From assembly GCF_000764025.1 (NCBI RefSeq), contig NZ_KN234771.1:1-39393 (forward strand): a DNA stretch of 39,393 nt, given 5' to 3'. The notes under the pieces were generated by a model. The model was not told where the DNA came from. It was given only the letters and a program-made list of their open reading frames with translations, and did not search any database. Shown piece by piece: positions 8,670 through 15,945 of the stretch (positions are counted from its first letter, which is position 1; each line of letters begins with the position of its first letter). Origin of the DNA: Pseudohaliea rubra DSM 19751 (lineage in GTDB: Bacteria > Pseudomonadota > Gammaproteobacteria > Pseudomonadales > Halieaceae). Position numbers and translations under genes: made by a program.

Positions 8670-9293
8670 ATGGGAATTGACGTGACAAGCACCAACCTCG
8701 AGACGACGCCCTCCAGCGTCGCTGATGTACTTTTCACGCCCGTGCAGCAGCGCCTTCTTGCATTGCTCTACGGTCAACCACAGCGCAAATTCCAGAGTAA
8801 CGAGATAATCCGCCTGGTGAATTCAGGTACCGGCGCGGTGCACCGGGCACTTGGCCGCATGGCAGCCGCCGAGCTGGTAACAGTCGAATCAATGGGCAAT
8901 CAAAAGCACTACCAGGCCAACACCGCTTCGCCGGTGTTCGAGGAACTGAGTAGCCTTGTGCGCAAAACAGTGGGGCTGAAAATGCCGCTGCAGTCAGCGC
9001 TGAAGCCAGTGGAAAACCGCATTGCGGCAGCCTTTGTTTACGGATCGGTCGCCAAGGGCAGAGAACGCGCAAACAGCGATGTTGACCTGCTGGTTGTCGC
9101 CGATGACGTCGATTACGCTGCACTATACGATGTGTTGCCGAATGCCGAGGCAGCCCTGGGGCGCCCGGTGAACCCTACCGTCATGACGCTTGAAGAATGG
9201 CAGCGCAAGCTGGCAACGCCGGACAGCTTCGCGGCGCGCATCGCCAAGCAACCCAGACTCTTCATCATTGGTGATGACAATGCCCTCGGCTGA
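8670..9293 (+). CDS. Winged-helix / MNT-type nucleotidyltransferase, probable antitoxin
   Basis: A 207-residue two-domain protein. Residues ~20-95 form a winged helix: FTPVQQRLLALLYGQP, then SNEIIRLVNSGTGAVHRALGRM. Residues ~110-207 are a minimal nucleotidyltransferase with GSVAKG (125-130) and SDVDLLV (136-142), supplying the two metal-binding aspartates D137 and D139. In MNT/HEPN systems such an enzyme neutralises the HEPN ribonuclease by adding AMP. The fused DNA-binding domain suggests it is also the repressor. I place the start at ATG 8670; ATG 8655 is possible. Its end overlaps the HEPN gene. Confidence 0.85.
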   Translation: MGIDVTSTNLETTPSSVADVLFTPVQQRLLALLYGQPQRKFQSNEIIRLVNSGTGAVHRALGRMAAAELVTVESMGNQKHYQANTASPVFEELSSLVRKTVGLKMPLQSALKPVENRIAAAFVYGSVAKGRERANSDVDLLVVADDVDYAALYDVLPNAEAALGRPVNPTVMTLEEWQRKLATPDSFAARIAKQPRLFIIGDDNALG

Positions 9294-9696
9294 GCTTGAG
9301 AACCTTGTGCGTATCGGGCGGCTCAAGCTTGAGCCACCGTCAGAGCGCGAACAGCAGGGCCTCCTGGAGTCCGCCGACGCGCGGCTGGCCGATGCAAATC
9401 TATCGTCGCTGAGCTATGCCAGCCGATTCGATCTCGCCTACAATGCCAGCCACGCCTTGGCACTATACGCTCTGCGAAGGCTCGGCTATCGCTGTGATCA
9501 GCGCTACCTCGCCTTTCAGACCCTGCCGCACACCGCTGGCATGCCACCGGCAGTCTGGCGCGTGCTGGCGAAGGCACACGAGCGCCACAATCTGGCCGAG
9601 TACGAGGGGCATCTCGAGCAAGACGACCAGCTGTTGACCGATCTCATCGGTGCCGCCAGAAGGCTGCGCGAGGCAATCGATGGGCTGGCCGCATAA
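9280..9696 (+). CDS. HEPN-domain protein, probable toxin
   Basis: A 138-residue all-helical protein overlapping the end of the nucleotidyltransferase gene by 14 bp. The start ATG at 9280 follows GGTGA by five bases; ATG 9274 is also possible. Recognisable HEPN features are SRFDLAYNASHALALYALRRLGY (residues 48-70, in outline) and KAHERHNLAEYEG near 98-110. The usual R-x4-6-H catalytic motif is not obvious; R102-H103-N104 is the only polar cluster of that kind. Expected role: RNA-targeting toxin held in check by the upstream enzyme. Family call is good, activity is inferred. Confidence 0.78.
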   Translation: MPSAELENLVRIGRLKLEPPSEREQQGLLESADARLADANLSSLSYASRFDLAYNASHALALYALRRLGYRCDQRYLAFQTLPHTAGMPPAVWRVLAKAHERHNLAEYEGHLEQDDQLLTDLIGAARRLREAIDGLAA

Positions 9697-9825
9697 GGCA
9701 CCGTCCAGTGAATCCCCGGTATACTCACGGAACACTGCCGAATTTGTGACATATTACCGAAACTAACGTAACCTGTTGTTTTTACTTGATATAGCCTAAC
9801 TGTACCGCAACAAGCCTAATGAAGA

Positions 9826-9926
9826 AAAATCAGTAAGTTATTGATTTTAAAGGAATTGAAAATCCCCGTGTCGGCAGTTCGATTCTGTCTCCGGGCGCCA
9901 AATTATCAGTAAAATCAGCAAGTTAC
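9826..9926 (+). repeat. Pair of AAAATCAG repeats flanking attR
   Basis: AAAATCAGTAAGTTAT (9826-9841) and AAAATCAGCAAGTTAC (9911-9926) bracket the attR core, and both match 7118-7133 beside attL. Repeats of this kind around att cores are commonly integrase or excisionase sites. Confidence 0.5.
9855..9900 (+). repeat. Attachment-site repeat, distal copy (attR)
   Basis: A 42-bp exact copy of the tRNA-Phe 3' part without the 5' half of the tRNA, so it is not itself a tRNA gene. It ends in GCCA instead of ACCA. It marks the far end of the integrated element. Confidence 0.88.
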
Positions 9927-10055
9927 GCGAAGCGCCGGCCTCGCCATCCATAGCATAGTCATCACATAATTTGGCTCTTAGTCATTCTGAGTTGCGGCAA
10001 TTTTCGATCCGCGCAGCGGTGGGAGCATTGTTCGGCAACAACGGCTGATTATGCA

Positions 10056-10322
10056 TTATTCGTAGTGGCTCCAGAGCCGGAGGATTTTGACCACTCGCTC
10101 CTCTTCAAGCACGTGATAGACCAGACGATGCTGAATATTGATGCGGCGTGAATACGCTCCCGCAAGATCGCCAATAAGCTTCTCAAACGGAGGCGGCTTG
10201 CAGTACGGATCTTCTGCGATTACGGCGAGCAATTCCCGGGCTTTTGGCTTCAGACCACCGGAAGCCAGTTTCTTTGCGTCCTTCTGAGCTTGCCTGGTGT
10301 AAAGCAACTTCCATGTCACCAC
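10056..10322 (-). CDS. yoeB: Txe/YoeB family toxin
   Basis: An 88-residue RelE-superfamily ribosome-dependent mRNA interferase. Family marks: WKLLYTRQAQKDAKKL at the N terminus, GDLAGAYSRRINIQHRLVYHV in the middle, and the C-terminal RLWSHYE, close to the RxWxHY end of YoeB with its catalytic H and Y. The start is a GTG at 10322 (a second GTG follows at 10319), overlapping the antitoxin stop by seven bases, so translation is coupled. Confidence 0.93.
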   Translation of the reverse strand: MVTWKLLYTRQAQKDAKKLASGGLKPKARELLAVIAEDPYCKPPPFEKLIGDLAGAYSRRINIQHRLVYHVLEEERVVKILRLWSHYE

Positions 10323-10558
10323 TCCAGCTCCTCATCGCACTTATCGACGGGGGTCTCCATTCCCTCACGAATAGACTCACGCATACCTGGCACGGAGAGC
10401 AAGTAAAGTGTTTCCTGAATAGCAGCCCAGTCTTCTTCAGCCACCAGCACGGCTTTATTCCGCTTGCCCATGATGACAATCGGCTGGTGCGACTCGGCGG
10501 TTTCATCGATCAATCGATAAAGATTGCTGCGCGCCTCAGTGGCAGTAATTCCGGTCAT
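10316..10558 (-). CDS. yefM: YefM/Phd family antitoxin
   Basis: An 80-residue protein with the Phd/YefM N-terminal DNA-binding fold (TATEARSNLYRLIDET, then QPIVIMGKRNKAVLVAEEDW) and an acidic C-terminal tail (GMETPVDKCDEELEW) that would wrap the toxin. A strong ribosome-binding site, GAGGAG, lies four bases before the ATG. It precedes yoeB in the same operon and is expected to repress it, with a GTAC-rich operator at 10594-10615. Confidence 0.93.
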   Translation of the reverse strand: MTGITATEARSNLYRLIDETAESHQPIVIMGKRNKAVLVAEEDWAAIQETLYLLSVPGMRESIREGMETPVDKCDEELEW

Positions 10559-10593
10559 GACGCTCCTCTTGCGTTTTCAACTTCCCACTAATG

Positions 10594-10615
10594 GTACGCC
10601 ATCATGTACGTACGT
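10594..10615. promoter_or_regulatory. GTAC-rich palindromic operator upstream of yefM-yoeB
   Basis: GTAC occurs at 10594-10597 and the palindrome GTACGTAC at 10606-10613, with ACGTACGT overlapping it. YefM-type antitoxins bind palindromes with a GTAC core, and the site is 36-57 bp upstream of the yefM start. Function is inferred from that precedent. Confidence 0.5.
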
Positions 10616-10793
10616 CAAGACGATCGCATTCCATAACGCCCTGGCTAAGCCGCCGGTGCGAAGCGCAGCGTAGTACCTGCCGGTTTGAGCCCCTGGTTAT
10701 TCGGACAGTTTTTGGATTGCATGCTCAATCGTTTCGGTGACAGTTTCAGCAAGGCTGCGGCGTGAGGAGGACGCAGCGAAGCCGGTCTTTGCA

Positions 10794-11714
10794 TCAACGC
10801 GACGACGACAGGTTGCCGATGACTCCGCGCAGCCATGCGATGCCCGGATCCCGGTCGAAGCGCTGGTGCCAGTTGAAGAATAGCTGCACCCGCACCTCGG
10901 GCAAGGGCGTGGGAAAGCTCTTGAGCGGCTCGAGGCCGGAAAACTGCCGCGCCACCCTTGCGGGCACGGTACAGGCGAGATCCGTGGAAGCAGCGATGCG
11001 AGGCATGTCCAACACCGTATGGACCCGCACCGGACACTCGCGCGCCAGCCCCCGGGCCCGCAGCTGCTGATCGATAAAAAAGCCGCGCTGGTCCTGCCGG
11101 TCGAAAATAACGTGGCGCAGGGCAATGAATTGCTCAAGCGTAAGATGATCGCGGACCAGGGGATGGTCACGGCGAACCATCGTCACCAGCGTGTCATCGG
11201 CTATGAGGGAGTTCATGATGCCCTCGCCAACCAACGGCTCCGGCGTCAGCACACAGTCGAGGGTACCATCGCTCAGGGCCTCGACCAGACCGGGCGTGTG
11301 CTGGGAGCGCACATCGAAGCCGATAGCTGACTCGCGCGCCGCGAGGAACTGCAGCAGGGCCGGCAGGATCACGATTTCACCGTAATCCCCGAGCACGACA
11401 TGGAAGCGGCGGTCGGTGGCATCGACCTCGAAGCCCTCCCGCTCCGACACCATGAGCGTAACAAGGTCAAGGATACGCCGGACCTGAGGCGCATACTCCC
11501 GTGCCCGCGGCGTAGCACGAACCCCACGGTGCGTGCGAAGGAAGAGTTCGTCCCGCAGCAAGTGGCGGAGACGGGCCACGGCATCACTCACCGCCGGCTG
11601 ACTCATGCCGATACGTGCGGCGGCGCGGGTGAGGTTGCCCTCCTGCATGACGGCATCGAAGACCGTAAGCAGATTGAGGTCGATACTGCGCAGGTTCAGG
11701 GGCGGCCGGCTCAT
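10794..11714 (-). CDS. LysR-family transcriptional regulator (NodD/NahR-like)
   Basis: A 306-residue regulator. The N-terminal winged HTH is clear: RSIDLNLLTVFDAVMQEGNLTRAAARIGMSQPAVSDAVARLR within residues 9-50, followed by LFLRTHRGVRATPRA, the form typical of the NodD/NahR/LinR branch. The effector-binding domain fills the rest. I use the ATG at 11714; an upstream in-frame start would run through the operator. It is divergent from the YeiH-type exporter gene, and three GATAT half-sites begin two bases from its start, so it probably autoregulates and activates the divergent gene. Inducer unknown, presumably the compound handled by the downstream cluster. Confidence 0.9.
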   Translation of the reverse strand: MSRPPLNLRSIDLNLLTVFDAVMQEGNLTRAAARIGMSQPAVSDAVARLRHLLRDELFLRTHRGVRATPRAREYAPQVRRILDLVTLMVSEREGFEVDATDRRFHVVLGDYGEIVILPALLQFLAARESAIGFDVRSQHTPGLVEALSDGTLDCVLTPEPLVGEGIMNSLIADDTLVTMVRRDHPLVRDHLTLEQFIALRHVIFDRQDQRGFFIDQQLRARGLARECPVRVHTVLDMPRIAASTDLACTVPARVARQFSGLEPLKSFPTPLPEVRVQLFFNWHQRFDRDPGIAWLRGVIGNLSSSR

Positions 11715-11715
11715 G

Positions 11716-11762
11716 GATATACAGTCTACCGATATCAAAGTTAAAAGATATCAATTGGACAC
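11716..11762. promoter_or_regulatory. Three-half-site operator between lysR and the exporter gene
   Basis: GATATA at 11716, GATATC at 11731 and GATATC at 11747 are spaced 15 and 16 bp apart; the last continues as GATATCAATTGGACAC. The same layout and tail recur at 12944-12990 (31 of 47 positions identical by my count). Position in a LysR divergent promoter makes this the likely LysR-binding region. Confidence 0.72.
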
Positions 11763-11847
11763 AGGCTCTGCTGGCCCAAAGGATGCCCGCGACCGGATGC
11801 GCGCATGCCGGTTACGCGCACCGACGATGAAGAACAGGAGCTCACTG

Positions 11848-12945
11848 ATGGCGACAGAAAAGCCGGGGCGGCCGATCTACAGGCAGGGCGCAAAGGAAAA
11901 CAGCCTGCGCCGGCGGGCCCGGCGCGCGACCGCCTCGGGCCGCCTGCTCTTGCCGGGGCTCTTTGCGACATTTATTGTCGCTGCCGGGGCTTCGTTCCTC
12001 GCCGACCATTACCAGGCGCCGGTAATGCTCTTCGCCCTGCTCCTCGGTATGGCCCTGGGCTTTCTCCACGAGGAGGGCAGGGCCGTCCCCGGCATCGACT
12101 TCACCGCCACGGTGGTACTTCGCCTCGGCGTCGCCCTGCTCGGCTTGCGCATCACCCTGGACGAAGTCACGGCCCTCGGCGCGGGCCCGGTTCTCCTGGT
12201 CATCGCGGCAGTGGTTCTCACCCTGCTCTTCGGCATCCTCTGCAGCACCCTGCTTGGCCGGGGCCGACACTTCGGTCTCCTTAGCGGCGGCAGCGTCGGC
12301 ATCTGCGGGGCGTCGGCGGCGTTGGCCCTGGCCGCGGTACTGCCTCGGAACGACCGCAGCGAGCGGGACACAATCTTCGCAGTGATTTCGGTGACCGCGC
12401 TGAGTACGCTGGCGATGATCGCCTATCCGCTGGTCGCCAACCGGCTCGGTCTCAGCGATAGCGAGGCCGGGCTGTTCCTGGGCGGCACGATTCACGATGT
12501 TGCGCAGGTGGTCGGCGCAGCTTACTCGATGTCCCCGGCAACCGGAGACGCCGCCACGGTCGTGAAAGTGCTGCGCGTCGCCATGCTCGTTCCGACGATC
12601 TTTGTCCTCTCCGTTATCTATCGGCGCGGCAGGTCGTCGTCGGCCTCCTCTTCATCCGCCATACCCCTGCCTTTGTTCATTGTGGCCTTCGCCGTGCTGG
12701 TTGCAGTCAACAGCATGGGAGTCGTGCCTTCGCCGCTCCGTGACCACCTGGTCGCGACGTCCCAGTGGTGCCTGGTCGCCGCCATCGCCGCGCTGGGTAT
12801 GAAAACCTCCCTCCGCGAACTCGCCACCGTGGGCTGGCGACCGCTTTCGATCGTTATCGCCGAGACCGCGTTCCTCGCGGTCGTGGTACTCGTTGGCATC
12901 CGCTGGCTGGCGGCGGGCGGCCCGGAGTGGCTGCTGCCGGTTTGA
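11848..12945 (+). CDS. YeiH-family putative sulfate/sulfite exporter
   Basis: A 365-residue polytopic inner-membrane protein of the UPF0324/YeiH family, commonly annotated as putative sulfate exporter although transport is poorly proven. Seen: about ten membrane helices; the family motifs GGSVGICGASAALALAAVLP and GGTIHDVAQVVGAAY; and GMKTSLRELATVGWRP near the C terminus. The start ATG at 11848 follows AGGAG by seven bases; the open frame upstream crosses the operator and is ignored. It is the first gene right of the LysR operator. In a cluster with a TauD-type dioxygenase it could remove sulfite or sulfate. Confidence 0.88.
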   Translation: MATEKPGRPIYRQGAKENSLRRRARRATASGRLLLPGLFATFIVAAGASFLADHYQAPVMLFALLLGMALGFLHEEGRAVPGIDFTATVVLRLGVALLGLRITLDEVTALGAGPVLLVIAAVVLTLLFGILCSTLLGRGRHFGLLSGGSVGICGASAALALAAVLPRNDRSERDTIFAVISVTALSTLAMIAYPLVANRLGLSDSEAGLFLGGTIHDVAQVVGAAYSMSPATGDAATVVKVLRVAMLVPTIFVLSVIYRRGRSSSASSSSAIPLPLFIVAFAVLVAVNSMGVVPSPLRDHLVATSQWCLVAAIAALGMKTSLRELATVGWRPLSIVIAETAFLAVVVLVGIRWLAAGGPEWLLPV

Positions 12946-12990
12946 TATAAATTAGACTGATAATAGCTAGTAATGATATCGATTGGACGC
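12944..12990. promoter_or_regulatory. Second three-half-site operator, upstream of the orphan/MFS/TauD unit
   Basis: GATATA at 12944 (overlapping the exporter stop codon), GATAAT at 12959 and GATATC at 12975, spaced 15 and 16 bp, the last extended as GATATCGATTGGACGC. Spacing and tail match 11716-11762. It lies 59 bp before the 149-residue gene and probably lets the LysR protein control that unit too. Confidence 0.7.
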
Positions 12991-13048
12991 CAGTCCGAGC
13001 GGCAACCATCCTCGCAACAGCCAACAATAACCATTTAAAGGCGCGATC

Positions 13049-13498
13049 ATGACTGGCAGCAAATCCGGGGCCGCCCCGGACATCCTGTGCTTTTCCGCGT
13101 TGTTATGCCCCGTGGATGACCGTTCGCTGATGCTCGAAGGCGGCAGTGGCATCGCCATACGTCTGGTGCAGCGCGAGGGCCGCGTCGTCGGCGGCCCCCT
13201 CGACGGCTCGCTGATGACCGAGTGGGGGCTGCATGAGATCGCACCGGGCTATGGCGAAGGGCAGGGCTTTCTCGCTTTTGCCCACAGTTCGGGCGGCAAG
13301 GCCTACTTTCGCTTCAACTGGACCGGTCGTGGGGTCGTGAGGGCAGACGGAGAACTCCAGCCCGTCATGTTCGGCGCCTGGTCGGTGCACAGCGGCAGCG
13401 GATGCCTGGCTGCCATCGCCGGCGCCGGCACCGTGGCGATAGGCATCCCCTCCGAGCAGGAGCGGGACTGGCAGTTCACCGGTGCCCTCAGCCTGTGA
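13049..13498 (+). CDS. Unrecognised 149-residue protein of the catabolic cluster
   Basis: I do not recognise this gene. It has no signal peptide or membrane segment. Composition is rich in glycine, alanine and aromatic residues in alternating beta-strand patterns: IRLVQREGRVVGG, KAYFRFNWTGRGVV, and a C-terminal SGSGCLAAIAGAGTVAIG. The last pattern resembles small beta-barrel proteins of the DUF3224/dirigent type, in which a glycine-rich hairpin closes the barrel. It has ATG 13049 with a weak AAAGG upstream. It is the first gene after the second operator and is followed 31 bp later by the MFS gene, so it is probably co-expressed with the transporter and dioxygenase. A ligand-binding or small enzymatic role is a guess. 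Confidence 0.7.
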   Translation: MTGSKSGAAPDILCFSALLCPVDDRSLMLEGGSGIAIRLVQREGRVVGGPLDGSLMTEWGLHEIAPGYGEGQGFLAFAHSSGGKAYFRFNWTGRGVVRADGELQPVMFGAWSVHSGSGCLAAIAGAGTVAIGIPSEQERDWQFTGALSL

Positions 13499-13529
13499 AG
13501 ACCTTACCCGGCCGTCGCGGGGCTTCGCC

Positions 13530-14918
13530 ATGAACCAGAGCCGCGCACCGGTCGCAGACGCCACGCGCTCCCCGCTCTACGGCTGGTATGTCGTCGGCAT
13601 TCTGACCGTCGCCTACGTCTTTTCCTACATGGACCGCTCCATCCTGACCCTGCTTGTCGAGCCTATACGCACAGACCTGGACATCAGCGACACGCAGCTC
13701 AGCCTGCTTCACGGTTTCGCCTTTGCCATGTTCTACGCCACCCTGGGTATCCCGATCGGACGCCTCGCCGACCGCAGCAGCCGCGTGCGCCTCATCGTCG
13801 CCGGTGTCGGCATCTGGAGTGTGTTCACAGCAGCCTGCGGACTGGCCCGCAATTTCCTCGAGCTCTTTGTCATGCGCATGCTGGTCGGCGTTGGGGAGTC
13901 AGTACTCAACCCCTGCGCCTACTCCATCATCACAGACACAGCCGAACGCAGGCACCTTTCCCGCGCCCTCAGCATCTACACCATGGGCATCTATATCGGC
14001 GGCGGCGCCGCACTGATACTCGGTGGCCTCGTCGTCAGGGCAGTACTGGAGGAGCCTACGATCACCCTGCCCCTGCTGGGCGAGGTGCGGGCCTGGAAAA
14101 CGATCTTCTTCTACGTCGGGCTGCCGGGGCTGCTGCTGATGGCTGTGATCCGGCGCACGGTACGCGAGCCGATGCGTCGGGACCGCCTGCGCACGGCAGT
14201 GGCCGGGAAGAGCCTGCCGCTGTCCGACGTGTTCGCCTTCCTCCGCCTGAACCGCGAGGTGCTTGTCTGCCACTTTCTCGGCTTCAGCCTGATCCAGCTC
14301 ATGGGTAACGCCGTGGGCCTGTGGATACCAACCTTCTTCCAGCGCAGCCACGGCTGGCTGGTTGCAGACGCGGGCATCGCCTTCGGCGTCGTGCTGATCA
14401 TTTTCGGACCGATCGGCGCACTCCTCGGCGGTGCCCTTGCAGACCGCTACGATCGCCGCCACGGCCAGGGCGGCCCTTTCGTCGTCGGCGCCCTCCTCGC
14501 GGCCCTGGCGGCGGTGCCGGCAACGGCGAGCACCCTCGTCGGCGGCCCCTGGCTGGCGCTGGCCCTTCTCGCGCTGCTCGTGCTGTGCTTTTCCGGGCCC
14601 ATCGCCCTCGGTGTTTCAGCTCTGCAACAGGTAACACCCAACGAGATGCGGGGTCAGCTATCCGCCGTCTACCTGTTGATCGTCAACTTCCTCGGCATCG
14701 GCTTCGGACCGACCCTGGTCGCACTGATCACGGACTATGGCTTCGGTGATGACAGCGCCCTCGGTTACTCGCTGGCCGTCGTGGGCGGCGGCGCGTCCAT
14801 CGCTGCGGCGCTGCTGCTCTTCGCCGGCCGCGGCGCCTTCGCGCGAAGTCTCGAGCGCGCCAGCGTCTGGTCCCGATCGGGCACCGCCGGGGCAGACGAG
14901 CTCACCCCGGCAACCTGA
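13530..14918 (+). CDS. MFS transporter (spinster-like)
   Basis: A 462-residue major-facilitator protein with twelve predicted helices. The first helix region YGWYVVGILTVAYVFSYMDR and the loop motif GRLADRSSRVRLIVAG (MFS motif A) are clear, and a second motif-A-like sequence, GGALADRYDRRHGQGG, occurs after helix 8. The N-terminal DRSILTLLVEPI pattern is typical of the spinster-like branch found in degradation clusters. ATG 13530 is chosen because the upstream codons extend into the previous gene. Probably imports the substrate after its passage through the TonB receptor. Confidence 0.9.
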   Translation: MNQSRAPVADATRSPLYGWYVVGILTVAYVFSYMDRSILTLLVEPIRTDLDISDTQLSLLHGFAFAMFYATLGIPIGRLADRSSRVRLIVAGVGIWSVFTAACGLARNFLELFVMRMLVGVGESVLNPCAYSIITDTAERRHLSRALSIYTMGIYIGGGAALILGGLVVRAVLEEPTITLPLLGEVRAWKTIFFYVGLPGLLLMAVIRRTVREPMRRDRLRTAVAGKSLPLSDVFAFLRLNREVLVCHFLGFSLIQLMGNAVGLWIPTFFQRSHGWLVADAGIAFGVVLIIFGPIGALLGGALADRYDRRHGQGGPFVVGALLAALAAVPATASTLVGGPWLALALLALLVLCFSGPIALGVSALQQVTPNEMRGQLSAVYLLIVNFLGIGFGPTLVALITDYGFGDDSALGYSLAVVGGGASIAAALLLFAGRGAFARSLERASVWSRSGTAGADELTPAT

Positions 14919-14949
14919 CACAACCCGACACAACCAAAGGAGGACGTTC

Positions 14950-15903
14950 ATGACCATCCCCCCTCACTGGACCATCCGCCGCCTCGCCGGCGTGATCGGT
15001 GCGGAGGTTATCGGACCTGATATCCGCAACCCCACGGCGGAGACCGTCGCCGCGATCCGCCAATTGCTCCTTGAGCACCTGGTGATCTTCCTGCCCGGGC
15101 AGGCCCCCAGCCCCGAGGAGCATGTCGCCTTTGCCCGCCACTTCGGGCAGCTGGAAGGCCACCCGAACCTCGGCGGTGGTGAGGGCCTGCCGCCGGAGAT
15201 CTTCCAGCTCGCGGCAAGCGAGGGCGGCATCGCCGATGAATGGCACACGGACATCACCTTCGATGCATCGCCGCCCCTGATGTCCGTACTGCACCTGGTG
15301 CAATGCCCCGAGTACGGCGGCGACACCATGTGGAGCAGTCTCTACGCCGCCTATGAGGCGCTATCGCCCCCCCTGCAGGAACTCTGCGAGGGGCTCACTG
15401 CGCTCCATGACGCCCTGCCCCACAACCGCCCGGACCGGATGACCATCCATCCCGTCGTGCGCGTGCATCCGGAAACCGGGCGCAAGGCGCTGTACGTGAA
15501 CAGCCACTTTACCCGGCGCATCGTTGAGCTGAGTGCCGGCGAGAGCGATCTGCTCCTGGGCTACCTGACCCGCTGGATCGCCAGTGAGCGGTTCACTGTG
15601 CGCTACCAATGGCGCCCCGGCAGTATCGGTATCTGGGACAACCGCTGCACCGCGCACTACGTGCTCAATGACTTTGTCGGCGAGCGCATCATCCAGCGGG
15701 CCACCGTCACGGGCGATCGAGTCGAGGGCGCATCGCCACCGCGCTGGCAGCCCGCCGTGGGCGATGAGCGTCTGTCCGCCGCAAACCGCCATGACCAGCA
15801 GCTCTTCAACTATCTCCGGGCCGAAGGCCGGATCGGCGCGGAGGTGCGTGGGTACGGCGACCTCTTGCCAACAGAAGAGCGCGATGCCCAGCAAACACCG
15901 TAA
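14950..15903 (+). CDS. TauD/TfdA family 2-oxoglutarate-dependent dioxygenase
   Basis: A 317-residue non-haem Fe(II) enzyme that hydroxylates its substrate with 2-oxoglutarate and O2; in TauD the hydroxylated sulfonate collapses to aldehyde and sulfite. The iron triad is visible as H99-x-D101 (EWHTDITF) and H236 (NRCTAHYVLND), with R250 (IIQRATVTG) positioned for 2-oxoglutarate. A strong Shine-Dalgarno AAAGGAGG precedes ATG 14950. It lies between the MFS transporter and the TonB receptor. TfdA-like ether cleavage, sulfate-ester cleavage and sulfonate cleavage are all possible; the nearby YeiH exporter favours a sulfur compound. Confidence 0.9.
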   Translation: MTIPPHWTIRRLAGVIGAEVIGPDIRNPTAETVAAIRQLLLEHLVIFLPGQAPSPEEHVAFARHFGQLEGHPNLGGGEGLPPEIFQLAASEGGIADEWHTDITFDASPPLMSVLHLVQCPEYGGDTMWSSLYAAYEALSPPLQELCEGLTALHDALPHNRPDRMTIHPVVRVHPETGRKALYVNSHFTRRIVELSAGESDLLLGYLTRWIASERFTVRYQWRPGSIGIWDNRCTAHYVLNDFVGERIIQRATVTGDRVEGASPPRWQPAVGDERLSAANRHDQQLFNYLRAEGRIGAEVRGYGDLLPTEERDAQQTP

Positions 15904-15945
15904 GCAAGCAGCTAAGTCCAATAACAAGCCCGAGTGGAGATGATT

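Larger units (their letters stand above)
7070..9896. mobile_element. Small tRNA-Phe-integrated element relic carrying two toxin-antitoxin-like modules
   Basis: Bounded by a 42-bp perfect direct repeat: the 3' part of tRNA-Phe (7070-7111) and a copy at 9855-9896. Just inside the tRNA end is the N-terminal stub of a tyrosine integrase. The cargo is an HTH/PIN pair on minus and a nucleotidyltransferase/HEPN pair on plus. The interior has lower GC than the flanks. With most of the integrase gone, it is best read as an immobilised remnant about 2.8 kb long. Integrase next to the tRNA plus duplicated tRNA 3' end is the standard signature of tRNA-targeting genomic islands. Confidence 0.82.
9697..10055. 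other. Non-coding gap spanning the distal element boundary
   Basis: This stretch holds no convincing gene. It is AT-rich from about 9750 to 9850, contains the attR repeat (9855-9900) and two AAAATCAG repeats, then continues as ordinary intergenic DNA to the yoeB stop. The inverted pair AAAATCA (9826-9832) and TGATTTT (9842-9848) could form a small hairpin just inside attR. Confidence 0.6.

Noticed and set aside
9855..9900. Second tRNA-Phe gene
   Set aside because: Only the 3' portion is present; there is no acceptor 5' strand or D arm upstream.
10697..10793. Minus-strand coding-like tail (SLAETVTETIEHAIQKLSE) after the lysR stop
   Set aside because: The residues look protein-like but the frame upstream is the antisense/alternative phase of lysR and has no start of its own; kept only as a possible relic.
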